This document shows, piece by piece, positions 14,351 to 25,459 of a stretch of DNA of 30,301 bases (position 1 is the stretch's first letter; each line of letters starts with the position of its first letter). The translations under genes were made by a program, and so were the position numbers. A model generated the notes under the pieces. The model worked only from the letters and a program-made list of their open reading frames with translations. It had not been told where the DNA came from and made no database searches. The stretch is taken from the NCBI RefSeq assembly GCF_001949145.1, contig NW_019091444.1:1042273-1072573 (forward strand). Direction: 5' to 3'. Source of the stretch: Acanthaster planci. Lineage: Eukaryota > Echinodermata > Asteroidea > Valvatida > Acanthasteridae.

Positions 14351-16135
14351 CGATCTGATCAAAATGCTGTTTGATGGGGGGTGGTTTTATTTGGTTCATG
14401 ATGCTTTGAACTGATACTTTCTGATTCGATCGGATCTGCTCCAGTGCTGTCTAGACTGGTCTTATTCAAGAAATGATCCGATTTGAAACTGGTGGGATGA
14501 ACCTGAGGCGTGTTGTTTAGCTGAGCCAGCCTATCTTTGGGCATGAGATCGCATGTTCTCCAGTGTTGGTGAACCCTGCACCCCGCTTTAAAGAGCGTGT
14601 GTCCATCACTCGCGTCGTTGCCTTTGGAGGAGCTCGCGCAGGTAAACTGACGCGCTCTACTCAACCAACTCATTATTGCACACTATCCATTTATACATGG
14701 GGGATAGGGAGAGAGATTTGGACGGATATCTTGGTGTGATCCTTGCCGAGGACGAGCCGAATGCCTCCTTAATTGAACCCGCTGGCGTTTCCGCACGTCG
14801 TACACTGCAGGGCGTCGTAATGCGTTCGTTCGACTGTTCAGATCCGATGTCGTGATGTCTTGGTGAAGGCCAGTTTGAACATTATTTTTGATAGGTGGTG
14901 TAGTTTGCATGCAAACTCGTAATCCAGCCTATGTCAAAAATAATAATTGACCCATGTCGTATTCAGTATCATTCTTCAAAGCAAACAGCGAAGGACGATC
15001 GTGTGGGATGATCTCCCCAAACAGGCTCCCGTTATTTGATTTTCCTAATTTAACATGGAACGCTTTTTTTCTTTGACTCATATGCAAACATCATTCACGA
15101 AACCAAACGCTGGAGCTTAGAGGTCGCTTACCCATTAATGAGAATTTTTTTGCAAATTGCTACAAGTACCTATACCTTGCCGTCTGCGGTGGTATATCTG
15201 CGAAATTAATTGCCAGCAGAGGTATTTCTCCACCAATCAGAGAAATTACTTCGATGTGCTTACGTAAACGTTGTAATGTTGAAAGAAGTGTTCAGAATTG
15301 CCAGGCATACCGGTTTATCATTGAATACGTTCAGGCCGGATGGGATTAAAACGCTGTGGAGTTTTTAGACAAAGAATATCTAGAAATAGAACCTTTTCGT
15401 CCTGTTTCTCCTTCAAAAAAATTTCTGCGAGGGGTTGGATTACTGTGATTGTAAACATCCACCCTCTACCGAGTGATTTGTAAAGGATTTCAAGGGAGCT
15501 GCGGGCACTCAGGAAAGACCGTTCTCTCGTGCCGCTAGTTGACCTTCAGCATTGACATTTCGGTGTAATTATCCCGGAGATTAGTTACTTGATTAAATTT
15601 AATCTTTTAAAAAAAATCCCAATAACATCCTCTTTGGTGAATGATTAATTTAATATCCAGAATCTCTTTTTTCCCTCTTCAATATCTGTACTTTCCAAAA
15701 GCCACAAAAAGTAGGAAACGACATGTCTATGCGACAATTGGAAATTACCTTCGAAATGATAGCCGCGGAATAATGCCCAGGAAAACTGAATTGCCATAAA
15801 AAGCGCACTGCAGTCCACTCGCTCTTCGCCGATTCCCGAACACAAAAGGTTCAGCGCGCGATTTTATGCTTCACTCAAAAAAGGTTACGTTTAATTGGAC
15901 GACCCCTTTTTTTTGCATCAGGAGTGCGTAGGAGTCCCTTCTGTATAATGAGTACACACCAGGCTCCATCTTGTTGATGCTGTTTGTTCACAATGCCATA
16001 ATCACTTCTCTCGTCCTACAAGGAAAAGGTAAGGCCTATCTTCAATTTCAGTTTCTCAGAAGAGCGGTCCTGTTAAAAGTTGTAAGCATTAAGCCTAGCG
16101 CACGCGCGTTGGATGTCTTGAGGTCGCTTCATTAA
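14351..16135. other. No confirmed gene; two weak + strand exon candidates
   Basis: 14564-14641 (acceptor TTCTCCAG, donor GCAG|GTAAAC) and 15963-16028 (acceptor CACACCAG, donor AAAAG|GTAAGG) are open in the same phase and multiples of three long. A minus-strand ORF of 104 codons (14359-14673) overlaps the first and runs into the degenerate repeat. Neither strand can be chosen. The remainder is AT-rich. Confidence 0.25.
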
Positions 16136-16309
16136 AAAGGGCGTTTCACACTAGTGCCCCTCCAAGAGGTTGCAACGCGTTGGCCAATCGCAATGCGCGA
16201 AATCTGTTGACCCAATGCGTGTTTGGAAAGGGTCGGCAGACTTCGCGCGTTGTGATTGGCCACTGCGTTGCAAACTCTTGGAGGCGCACTCTTGTGAATC
16301 GCCCGTATT
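16136..16309. mobile_element. Palindromic MITE, copy 1
   Basis: Two arms of about 75-80 bases are near-perfect reverse complements: the left arm reads ...TTGCAACGCGTTGGCCAATCG and the right arm ...GATTGGCCACTGCGTTGCAAA. The outer end is GGGCG(A/T)TTCACA. No transposase is present, and a target duplication is not clear. Same family as the copies at 19936 and 23016. Confidence 0.75.
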
Positions 16310-19300
16310 TGATAGACGGCTATATTGGCTATTCCTTTACGGCTATAATAATGGACGTAACTTTACTTCTTGCGGAGACGTCCGTGCCAATGAAACTCAT
16401 ATTGACGTATCGGACAATCGGAAATTGATGAGCTGCTCGCCCGATCTGACGTTTGTCGCGTCCTGGGTGTTTGCATTCGTAATTCCCAGTTGGTCGTGCG
16501 GCCTCTCAATTCCTCTCATTTGAGACTTTCCCCAGGGGCCTTTATCGTGCAGCTGTCCGCTAGTGATCTCCGTTTCCTGTTCTGATCATTCAACTTCCGA
16601 AACTCCAGTGCCGTATATTTGCGATAATGGCTACTGAAAAAATAGTAATAATTAACTAAAGTGTGGATGAGTGGTATCGGAGCGAATCGCTTTCCCAATC
16701 CATCGTTCAATATTTGCATTCGAATAGTGGTTTGGTGTTGAAAATCTTGTTTTCTTTAAGCTCGCAGATCAGATCACATGCCGAGTTGTATTTTTTTTCA
16801 CGTAGACGCAGATTTAGCGTGCAAAATGACCGTTTTAGCCTATAAAAAATACCCTGAAATGCCATTTCTCTGGTTTGCACTCTCCAACATCCTGTTGCTC
16901 TACACTCATGTCACTGACCCTCCAAAGTACAATTTGGCCCCCTTCTCCTCTCTCTTTAATGCCCCGTTTTACCAAGTTAGCGAAACCATGCAACGAGTCT
17001 CGCGTTACTAATGCAGCCAACTTCCGTTCGTCAACTCAACCCCGGCCCCACGCGTGAGTCCCACGTTTCCTTTCGTGGTGAAAACCAAATTGAGCCGTAG
17101 CCGTATACTGACACCTCTGTTATGATTCGGTATTGCATTTGTCTCAGTAATACACTTCACTGTTGGTACGTTCTTTTGTCGCAACGTGAAGGGGGAGATT
17201 TCCCAACTTCAAAATTTCATAATCAGAAAAAATATGTTTCCTAGGTGTTTAAGACAAATTTTAAATGAAAGCTCACTTCCCCATATTTCATTTGCCTTTC
17301 AAAGTTCAGTGATGTAACCGGTGACTTTCGAAGATATTTCTCTCCAGAAATAGTCACCCCTCAAAATAATCAGGAGGCTCATCGCCATATTGAAAATCGA
17401 TGCCCGCCCTCCATTGCTAAAATAGAGCGATTCAGAGGGCCTCGTTTTGTCCGATACTTTCAGAAATACAAACCATCCAGCCACGTGCCACGAAATGTCC
17501 TTATAACCAGAGAATTTGACAGCATACAAATCATGATTCGCTCCGCGCATGCAATTGTGGGCCTATTTACTGGCCTGCATCCTTATACGATTATGACTTG
17601 TACGGATTAACATGTTTTGTTTGGGGTGCAGTATCTCGCCATTTTAACCCTGGTGAGACTCTTGATGGCAGCAGACAGCCTTCCGAGTAAGATAGAGCAT
17701 GCGCGTAACTGGTTTCCAGGCCAAAAATGGAGCGCGTTTATTCACCGTTACTCAACTTCTGAATGGCTGGCCAGGCCCACAGTTAACCATGTACCATGTT
17801 CACGGTCGAACCGCTACTTATCAAGAACCGGTCGTTTTCGTAAAAAATAAACCCTGTTGAAGGTGTTGATGACGTGAAAAAAATATTGTGAGATAGCAGC
17901 AACTATGTTTGTTGATACACGGTAGGAACTAGGAAGCTACTTCGCTATACCGCGAAACTGCATAGCATATCCGGGCTTGCGGCAGAGGAGCATGTGGATT
18001 TTTTCTCTGAAACGACTGTCCACTTAGGTATCTTAAGAGGAATCATTCTCCTCCCAAGGAAGGCACTACATGTTAATACACTGTTGGCGTTTCCAATACC
18101 TAACAAAATTGGAACTTGTCCCCAGGGGACGAAGTGTCCCTGTGTGTCTTGTTAGATACTCCAGTGCTTAAAGTTAAAGTTTTAAAAACAAAAGAAAGGG
18201 GAAAAAAATGAATCATAACTTTCATTGACAGGCCGAGCGATGGTGTATCACTGTGTTACAAGTATTGCTTTTGTTGCTACTTTACTAGACGACTTACTGT
18301 CCGTTGAATGCCTCGAGTCGACCGCCTGTTGCTCTGACAAGCACCCCTGTTTTCCACCTTGGAAAGTCATGATTTGCGCGAGGAGACGCTGCAACAGAAT
18401 TAGATCGCCCGCTGCGCCCAGCCCAAGGGGTAGTTATTTCAGAGGGAAACGAGATCAAAATCGAGTAAATCACCCAGTTGTGAAAATGTAACTGAATCGG
18501 CCGTGCGAGAGGTAATCCGATCCAAGGGTCCCGGCGATGCGTTGCCCGGCCTACAGACCGCGCAAACCTGCCGCCTCGTTACGGGAACAATAGCTTAACA
18601 TTCTCCGTCTCGGTTCCCTCCAGGAAAGATGTCCTTTTATTGAGACGTCATTGATGTTCCGAAGGAACATAAACTAAGCCATTTTTAGTAATCTGCAGTT
18701 TTCATATAGAGATGCGAGGCCGCCTGCCAGTTTGCTGACTAATTAGGTAAACCTTACAGACTATAGGTTGGTCAAGCCTCAGCCCCAGAGGTTTTTCATG
18801 ATGTTCAAAGCCCGTTTTGTTTTTGAAACAGTTCGAAATGACGCACAGTTTTCTTGCATAAGAAAGAAAAGCCGATTGCTATTTCTGTGGAGATTAGTGC
18901 GCAAGTTTGAAACTACAGGCCTACTGTTTTAAGATTTATTTCTCTCTTTCACTTTTTTTGTAAAGCTGTATTTTTTTCAAAGTGTTTTCAGAGCCTCCGA
19001 TTGCCTGTTGAGCACGTGCATCATAGAGTTATCCAACCACTTTTTGGAACCCCAAACGGCCACGCCATCGCCTTCGATAATTATGCATTCGAGACTTCTT
19101 CTTTTCTTGACATCGCCTGTTCCTCCACCGACCCATTGGGACATTAAATTAACCACCTCTCGAAATGTCTACATCGACTTCGGCCTTTGAGTCAAAAATG
19201 AATACCCGCCTCTGGGAGCATCGCCAATGCGGAGTACCACGCATGTTAACAAAGATTGAGTGTCATTACGCATATGGTTGGCCCGTTGTTGTAGAGAAAG

Positions 19301-19935
19301 ACGCGTTCGGCCGAGCGGACTAACTTTCTCATTTTGATGTAGTGGGGCAACCACCTGGGGTCGGCTGCCGATTGCACGAAAATCCTTTGGGTACGAGCAC
19401 GCAATTGCTGAAGGTGCAAACGGAATTAGACCAAACATTCATCGAATCTCATAGTTATAGGGCCTACTGCCATTCCCGCGGGTGGGTGGCATGCGGCGTA
19501 CAAGACCATGAGTCGCTAGTCCCGCGATTGTGTTATGGGGAGGTCAAAGGAAGAAAAAATGGGGTATAGGGAAACGGAAATTTTTCAATACTTGTCTCCA
19601 CAGCCCTTGCTCATTTCGAACAAAATTTGGGGAAAAATCCATATATGGTGTTTAATGCAGAAAAGTTTGGGGTTCTTATAGCGTTTTTGGTAACCAAATT
19701 TAAAAGACTGAACATCATAGGAGTTAACCCGTTTCTACTCATATTTTCTTTATTTTAGCAACCCACCTGATTAATGTTGTGATCTGTGCTAGTTACACTG
19801 ATGCATCACTGTCGTACAGGTGTTAACTTTATTTGTTTTTAATTGTTTAAAAATGAGAAAAAGTGTCGATTTGACTTTTCAGGTATGTACTGAATGTAAA
19901 CAATTGAACATTAATTAACATACACACTAGACCGG
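16310..19935. other. Mostly non-coding region with weak ORFs
   Basis: Between the first two palindromic MITEs I find a minus-strand 83-codon ORF (17299-17550) without splice support, the cysteine-rich + strand ORF described at 18240-18491, and a tRNA A-box-like GGCCGAGCGG at 19309-19318. No other gene or RNA can be supported. Confidence 0.3.
18240..18491 (+). CDS. Possible small cysteine-rich peptide precursor
   Basis: An 83-codon ORF starts at an ATG eight bases after an acceptor-like CATTGACAG. The N-terminus (MVYHCVTSIAFVATLL) could be a weak signal peptide. It is followed by a cysteine pattern C-x5-CC-x5-C-x8-C-x4-C, with an Arg-rich last loop (CARRRC), then a basic tail with a GKR triplet, which in peptide precursors marks amidation and dibasic cleavage. 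No family is recognised. The acceptor has a poor pyrimidine tract, no poly(A) signal is obvious, and two acidic residues (DD) interrupt the hydrophobic stretch. It may be a chance ORF or an internal exon. Confidence 0.22.
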   Translation: MVYHCVTSIAFVATLLDDLLSVECLESTACCSDKHPCFPPWKVMICARRRCNRIRSPAAPSPRGSYFRGKRDQNRVNHPVVKM

Positions 19936-20111
19936 AATACGGGTGTTTCACAATGGTGCGCCATCAAGAGTTTGCAACGCGTTGGCCAATCACAGTGCGC
20001 GAGAAATGTCGACCCAATGCGCGTTCGGAAAAGGTCGACAGATTTCGCGCACTGTGATTGGGCAACGCGTGGCAAACTCTTGGAGGCGAACTATTGTGAA
20101 TCCCCCCTATT
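19936..20111. mobile_element. Palindromic MITE, copy 2
   Basis: This is the most complete copy. The arms run from AATACGGGTG at 19936 to the matching end at 20111, with TTTGCAACGCGTTGGCCAATC in the left arm and its mirror GATTGGGCAACGCG in the right. The centre carries a GTCGACC...GGTCGAC pair. Relation to copies 1 and 3 is clear by eye along the whole length. Confidence 0.8.
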
Positions 20112-21161
20112 CTTATAGATGTGTTTGAGAATGCAGGTGCTGACGTCAACCAAATCTAAATTTAAACTGGCACTAATCCTTGGCGACCGGCGTGCCTTGC
20201 ACTTCGTCTTGTTTAATCGTTTATTTATTTTCCCTAAAAGGTCCTTAATTCATTTACATGCGCAAGTGCACTCAATCGCCAACAAGCCAGGATTTTTCCA
20301 GCGTGATTATTCTAAGCCTGCCTGACCCCCCGTAGCGGGAACGCCACAGTCCAGTCTTTTTTCGACAGGGCCGTGAATAGCGAGCGTTTCACGGCGAGGA
20401 CGGTGAACAATAGTCCCAGCTGCACAACACGACATGAACCCGGCAATCACATTTTAATTGCGTTCACCGCCGAAGGTTTGGAAAGGATTTTCTCCCGAAC
20501 GGGCGGAAATTGTTCACGTTTCGTCGGCGATTCAACAGCGTTGCGGTTAGCCAGGGTATCAAATTCATTCTGTCCCAGCGAAAAATTTAAACCTTTTCAC
20601 ACTTGACTTGTGGAGGTAGCTGAAATGTCATTGAAGTGTTCCATAAGAAATTATCCAAATGCTAGGTTTTGGAATGATGACATATTTCCTCAGGCGACGT
20701 GTTTAAAGGCAATATCCACGGCGTTGTCGTAAACATTCCGAAAACGAGCTTATCGTGCGAAGACTTACAACTCAGATTGGTTCCCTGCCGTATCAATGAT
20801 CTCTGACATCAAAATACTGGCAATTTACTATGCATTTAGTGTTTACGTGTGAGTGTTTAATTTAACACGAGATCTTCGTTCCGGATGTTTACGACGGAAG
20901 CGTGGAATCGTGATACATTTCCAACAAACACGTCGCTCGGTAATATGTTTACTTATGCTAAACCCATGAGTTCTGGGCATGAGGAACCTGTAGGCCCTGC
21001 GTGGGGTGAAATGTGAAGAAAAAAAGTGTTAAGAAATTATTTTCGCCGTGGCGGAATGAATTTTTTTGAAAATTTATTTCTGTTCATCCGACGGCGCATT
21101 TAGGCGCCAGTTACAGGATGAAGTGACAATTATTGGAGAAGAAAATGAAGAAGTGTTCAGT
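20112..21161. other. No recognised gene
   Basis: Non-coding DNA between the second palindromic MITE and the SINE-like repeat. A 34-base minus-strand segment (about 20775-20808) has matching acceptor and GTAAGT donor but is too short to interpret. Nothing else is recognised. Confidence 0.4.
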
Positions 21162-21341
21162 TTTAGAGGTGGAGGAAAACCCATATAGCAGGGAAAGCCC
21201 ATGGAGTCAGACTGGGGACTGAAAGCCCAATCCACATGCTGACCTAGGTGGGATTCGAGCCCGGGTCGCAGAGGTGGAAGGTGAGGAGCGAGCCACTACA
21301 CCAACCTGACTCCACACCAACCTGACCAACCTGACTCCCCT
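21162..21341 (+). repeat. SINE-like dispersed repeat with B-box-like motif
   Basis: The order GAGGTGGAGGAAAACCC..., CCCATGGAG, ...GGGATTCGAGCCCGGGTC, ...GAGCCACTACACCAACCTGACTCC resembles a repeat type seen in many animal genomes. GGATTCGAGCCC at 21251 resembles a pol III B box (GGTTCGANTCC). The 3' end repeats CCAACCTGACTCC twice. No target duplication or intact A box was found, so the class is uncertain. Confidence 0.5.
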
Positions 21342-22057
21342 GATTTAATAGTAATGATATCTGTTGTAGCGTAACGAGAACGCCATCTAACTCCGGGCCA
21401 TGTTGCAGTGTCAAAACTCTTTCCTTCTGAGCAAACTTTTGCCGTTTGGTAGATTAAAGTATCATTAGTGATATATATACAAAGGGAAGATTCCCTGACC
21501 GTGCAAGTTGCCTTTCACCCATTAACCCCGTCCACTCCCGAACCGTTTCTCTTTTTATCTGTGTGATTTGACATTTATTGTGGGAGGTTATTCGTAAAAT
21601 GCTGTCGCGGTGTATGTTTCCTGCAACCGTGTGTAACGATCTGACACAATCGTGACACGATTACCTGTAGCCTGACTTTCTTGTTTTCCATCAAGTTTTT
21701 TGTTTTCACGAGGGTAAAACTTCTTCAGGTTTTTCATCAACAAACAGAATACCGGTACTGAAATGTTTCAAAGTGGTTAATATGACAGCAGTAAATAAGA
21801 TCAAACGAAAACACTGTAAGTTGTAATTGGATACAAATTTTGGTAGAAAGTAAAGGTTACTTTTTTCTAACAACCTGCATAAGCAGCTGTCGATATCTCA
21901 AAACAATAATTAGAAAAACAATTGAAGCACCGTCTTCTAAGTGCGAATTCAAATTAAAGCTTGATTCGTCTGACTCCAACCAACCATCTCCTTTCACCTT
22001 TCGAGTACGCATAAGTTTGCAAATAGCACATGGTTCAGACTTACAGGCTCAACTCAC
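21342..22057. other. No recognised gene (possible intron of a minus-strand gene)
   Basis: AT-rich DNA downstream, on the minus strand, of the first exon at 22058-22216. If that promoter is real this would be its first intron. No acceptor-donor pair with a convincing exon was found here. Confidence 0.35.
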
Positions 22058-22216
22058 CCTTTGGAAAGACGAAACTGAAGAAACGCAGTCTTTCGAGTTT
22101 TTTGACACGATGAAACGACGACTGTGCCGCTCGAGGCTGTCCGGCCGTCACTCTCCGGTACCAAAGACGCTGTCGCACGCTGGCACGACTTCGTTGCAGC
22201 CAACTCGATGGAAATA
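22058..22216 (-). other. Putative non-coding first exon (minus strand)
   Basis: About 25-30 bases after a TATA box, a GC-richer stretch runs to a strong donor, AAAGG|GTGAGTT, whose last exon base is 22058. It has no ATG, so it would be 5' UTR or a non-coding RNA; one frame is fully open but has no start. The transcription start (about 22216) is estimated from the TATA position. The downstream exons were not identified. Confidence 0.4.
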
Positions 22217-22241
22217 GCTTGATTTCGGCGCGTATATTCTA

Positions 22242-22328
22242 CTTTTATACCGCACGTGTACTGATGAGAAATTTTCGCCTGGTGACACCGTTGCTGGCAG
22301 GGGATTGGTCAAGATACCGCATCACGTG
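22242..22328 (-). promoter_or_regulatory. Core promoter on the minus strand: TATA, CCAAT, E-boxes
   Basis: Read on the minus strand there is TATAAAAG at 22242-22249, a CCAAT box (ACCAATCCCC) at about 22299-22308, and CACGTG E-boxes at 22253-22258 and 22323-22328. Order and spacing suit an RNA polymerase II promoter. The exon it would drive is 22058-22216. Confidence 0.5.
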
Positions 22329-23015
22329 GTGTCTTCTTAATGCGCCTGTGCACTAACTCGTCCAGTCTCATTGGGACACAGTTCAGCAATGATCATCGAG
22401 CAGATGTGTTATTTACTTTAAGGGTGATATTTCTCACATCGAGCATTTTCCATGGTGAGTTGGGGGTTCGGAAGCTGCGCAGATCATCGCTGAATAAGCA
22501 AATCAGCAATGTTTTCATTCTTCTATTTACAATCCAGAAGGCCACTGTCACTGTCTTCAGTATAAACTTTCCAGTGGGGGCGCATTTGGGCATTTTGCGG
22601 CGCAGTTTGGGGAAAATGACGGCCGACGCAAGACTCCGCAACGTACGAAATGACGAGATTCCTTCGCGCGCAATTTCGGCTGGACTCTTTGTGAGCGTGT
22701 GAATAATGCTGACCGTTTCGACCCACGTGGGTTTCTTTCTGCACGCCCCCCCCCACTGACATCAAAGAACGATGATTACTACACAAGGTAATCGTTCATT
22801 AGGCAAAATGTTGACTGTGGTGTTGAGTGACCTCGTTGAAGGACACAGACTCCAGGTCTCTGAATTGATTTGAAGATCTTCCCAGTCATGAATTTTTGGC
22901 CCTAAGTGAGCAATTTTTAGTGAAAAAGACGAACTTTAGAGGTCCACTACAAAAAACCGTTCAATTATTATTGCAACAGCAGAGACCATTCTTTTCCGTT
23001 TGAAACAAAACACAT
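22329..23015. other. No recognised gene
   Basis: Upstream flank of the minus-strand promoter. A + strand ORF from 22340 reaches a good donor CATG|GTGAGT at 22455, so transcription in both directions from this region is conceivable. A C homopolymer lies at about 22747-22755. Nothing else is recognised. Confidence 0.3.
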
Positions 23016-23179
23016 AATACGGCCGTTTCACAATAGTGCGCCACCAAGAGTTTGCAACGCGTTGGCCAATCACAATGCGCGAAATTTGTCGACCCAGTGC
23101 GCGATTGGAAAGGGTCGACAAATTTTGCGCGTTATGATTGGCCAACGCGTAGCAAACTCGTTTGTGAATCGCCCGTATT
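23016..23179. mobile_element. Palindromic MITE, copy 3
   Basis: Ends AATACGG...CCGTATT define the copy. The arms match copies 1 and 2, but the right arm lacks about 13 bases (the TTGGAGGCGCACT part) between AAACTC and GTTTGTGAATC. The centre is again a GTCGACC/GGTCGAC pair. No clear target duplication. Confidence 0.78.
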
Positions 23180-24624
23180 GCTAACACCGACAACCGAAGT
23201 GTGGAGAGGTGCTTACGCTTCTTAAGCTTTGAACCCGAAGCTCTCTCGAGTGGACGGCCGAAAATACCACACTGGCGCGGTGCGGCTCGACATCAACCTG
23301 AATGTGCGCCCACCGCGATAATCGCACTATCGCGTTTAAATTTAGTTTTACGCGTAGCTGTAAACGCACTCTTTTCCCTGAGGGGAAAATGAGCTATTTC
23401 TCGGGCCTTCTTTAGCTTCAGTTCATCCTCAATGAACTCGAAGTGGCAAACAAATTGTAAAATTATATGTGTTTCCGATATTTGGACCGCTAGGCGGATC
23501 ACACAAAGGATAATCGCGTTGTCACGTTTCCTCTTTTGAAGGGTTGTCATTCCTTGTTAGCATTAAAAACCGGTCCCATTCACCGACCTCCCTTTTCCGT
23601 AAGTCAGCTGTTATGTTGGGCGTAAATTTCAACCTTAAGCCCACTCCAAAAAAAGGTAAAGGACAAGCGAAACCTTAATTATGAAACAAGACGGCTGCAT
23701 TTTCGTTCCATTCAAATAAAAAAAGACACCGCTCTACTGGAGAAACTAGCGCATCCAAACCAATGCCATTAACTTTTTTTCGCAGTTGAAAATGTCTGGA
23801 GTTTTGTTTGGTCTTCTGATATCGTGTTTCTGAACTGCCGGATGTACAAACTAAATCAAAATCTTCATAACATGAACGTTATAGACAACCCATCACCGAA
23901 CTACTTTTTGCTTGATTCTTCCTTTCATATCCCTCATCATTTCAAACTAGAGTAGGCCATCGGTAATTTGGCTTGGGAGACTGTTTTCGCTCTTGAACGT
24001 TTTCCTTATTTATGCCGAGGCGGTACGCCAGATTTAGTTTTCACTCATTACACCAACAAGGTCCACTCAGTGTGTTTAACTTCGCATGCCTTCTGCCTTG
24101 TCATTGCCCGGAGGACAGGAGGCCCATCTCAGTGGCCCAAGTCACACCATTAATGCTTACGCGGCAGACACGCAGTGCACAAACGTATCTTGTTGGCGCA
24201 CTGATTATTTACATCATTTTGAACGCGCGCCCGTAGTCATCCCATCTGCGCTGCAGTCCCAACTGAAGGCGGTGAACCGTAGGTATGCAATGTATTTAGG
24301 TCCAGTGTGTGTTAATACCTTTCCCGTTTGAACTCAAATTTAACAAATGAAATTAATTTCTCCCGCTGTAATAACGTCTCCGTTATATCCCTTCTTTTAT
24401 TGCTGGATATGCATGAGAAGAACCATTTATATCTATACATAACAAGTGGTTGGTTTCAAAATAGAGTTAATTACATTTTAAAATAACTCCTACATTAACC
24501 ATGGTCGACTGTCTTCACATGAATACACTTGTGTTGGTCACCTCTGTGTCATGTCACAATGACTGATTTATGCTCGCAACGCGTGATAACTTGCACCCTT
24601 TGTTCCACTGGCTGTTACTGTCTT

Positions 24625-25119
24625 GTCTAAATTTAACGCCAAATATTTACAATCATTATCCGACCAACGGGACCGCGCGAAGCGGGGCATCCCGCTAGTA
24701 ACAACAAAGTAAGTGGAAGTAAGAAGTAGTATTTTTTCCCCGATGACATCGCAATCTCTGGATTTGGACAATTTTCAGACTGATGATGCCCAATAAAGAG
24801 ACTGACTTCGTGTGGAGTGGCCCAGTGAAGTAGGAAGCAGACACCAACTCATGCCTTCTTTCGAGAATATTTCAGTTATTCCAAGCTACTCGAGTTTGAT
24901 GGGGATAAAGTCTGCTGGGTTTGCCATTCTATTCAGCGTTATAAGGATAGGAACGATGTATCGAGGCTAATGTAAATGGAACGCACCGTTTGGACATAAC
25001 ACATTTTGTTTGCCTTTATAACGGTGAAAAGGGGACGTTGGCGTAAAAGTCCACACCAGTGTAATTTGAGTGACATTATTCTATCACGTCTAAATTTAAC
25101 ACCAATTATTTACAATCAT
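24625..25119 (+). repeat. Pair of 32-bp direct repeats
   Basis: GTCTAAATTTAAC... at 24625-24656 and 25088-25119 match at 30 of 32 bases and lie 463 bases apart in the same orientation. The flanks do not match further. They may be ends or fragments of an unrecognised dispersed element. Confidence 0.7.
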
Positions 25120-25144
25120 AACATCCAATGCACAATTCTTACTT

Positions 25145-25459
25145 AGAGGGCGCCCTCTCCTTTACGCGAAGAACTTTGGTCGTCCCGCCCCTTCCCCCTC
25201 GAACAAAATTTCATAGCTAGCCTTTCACAAAATTTGGAAGGATAAAGTTGGGACATCGCCAAGCCGTCTGCCACAAATGGTGCATGTTGCTATGCAACAA
25301 CGATGTTCGTTGGGGACGCTTGAGATCATTTAGTAGGTCGTACAGTTAATATCGATCATTGAAGCCTTGGGCCGAGACTACCCCTCCCGCCCGGACACGA
25401 AATTGCTTTTAGATTGTGGTACATGTATGACAAAGGCGAGAGTTGACAGAGGGCGCCCT
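25145..25459. repeat. Two AGGGCGCCCT palindromes
   Basis: AGAGGGCGCCCTCT at 25145-25158 is a perfect 14-bp palindrome; AGAGGGCGCCCT recurs at 25448-25459. They could be protein-binding palindromes or ends of a 315-bp unit; the bases beyond them do not clearly match. Confidence 0.55.

Noticed and set aside
14359-14673. 104-codon minus-strand ORF with cysteines
   Set aside because: It runs into the degenerate GATC repeat, has no splice support, and a competing + strand exon candidate overlaps it.
16170-16523. Overlapping + strand ORFs of 117 and 82 codons
   Set aside because: Most of their first halves lie within the palindromic MITE; similar false ORFs appear at the other copies.
17299-17550. 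83-codon minus-strand ORF starting MRGANHDLY
   Set aside because: Reads like protein but has no promoter, splice site, poly(A) signal or recognised motif; includes ATTTTCAATATGGCG, a word I associate with repeats.
21840-22217. 125-codon + strand ORF
   Set aside because: It opens in AT-rich DNA and covers the minus-strand first exon next to a TATA promoter; no splice or start evidence on the + strand.
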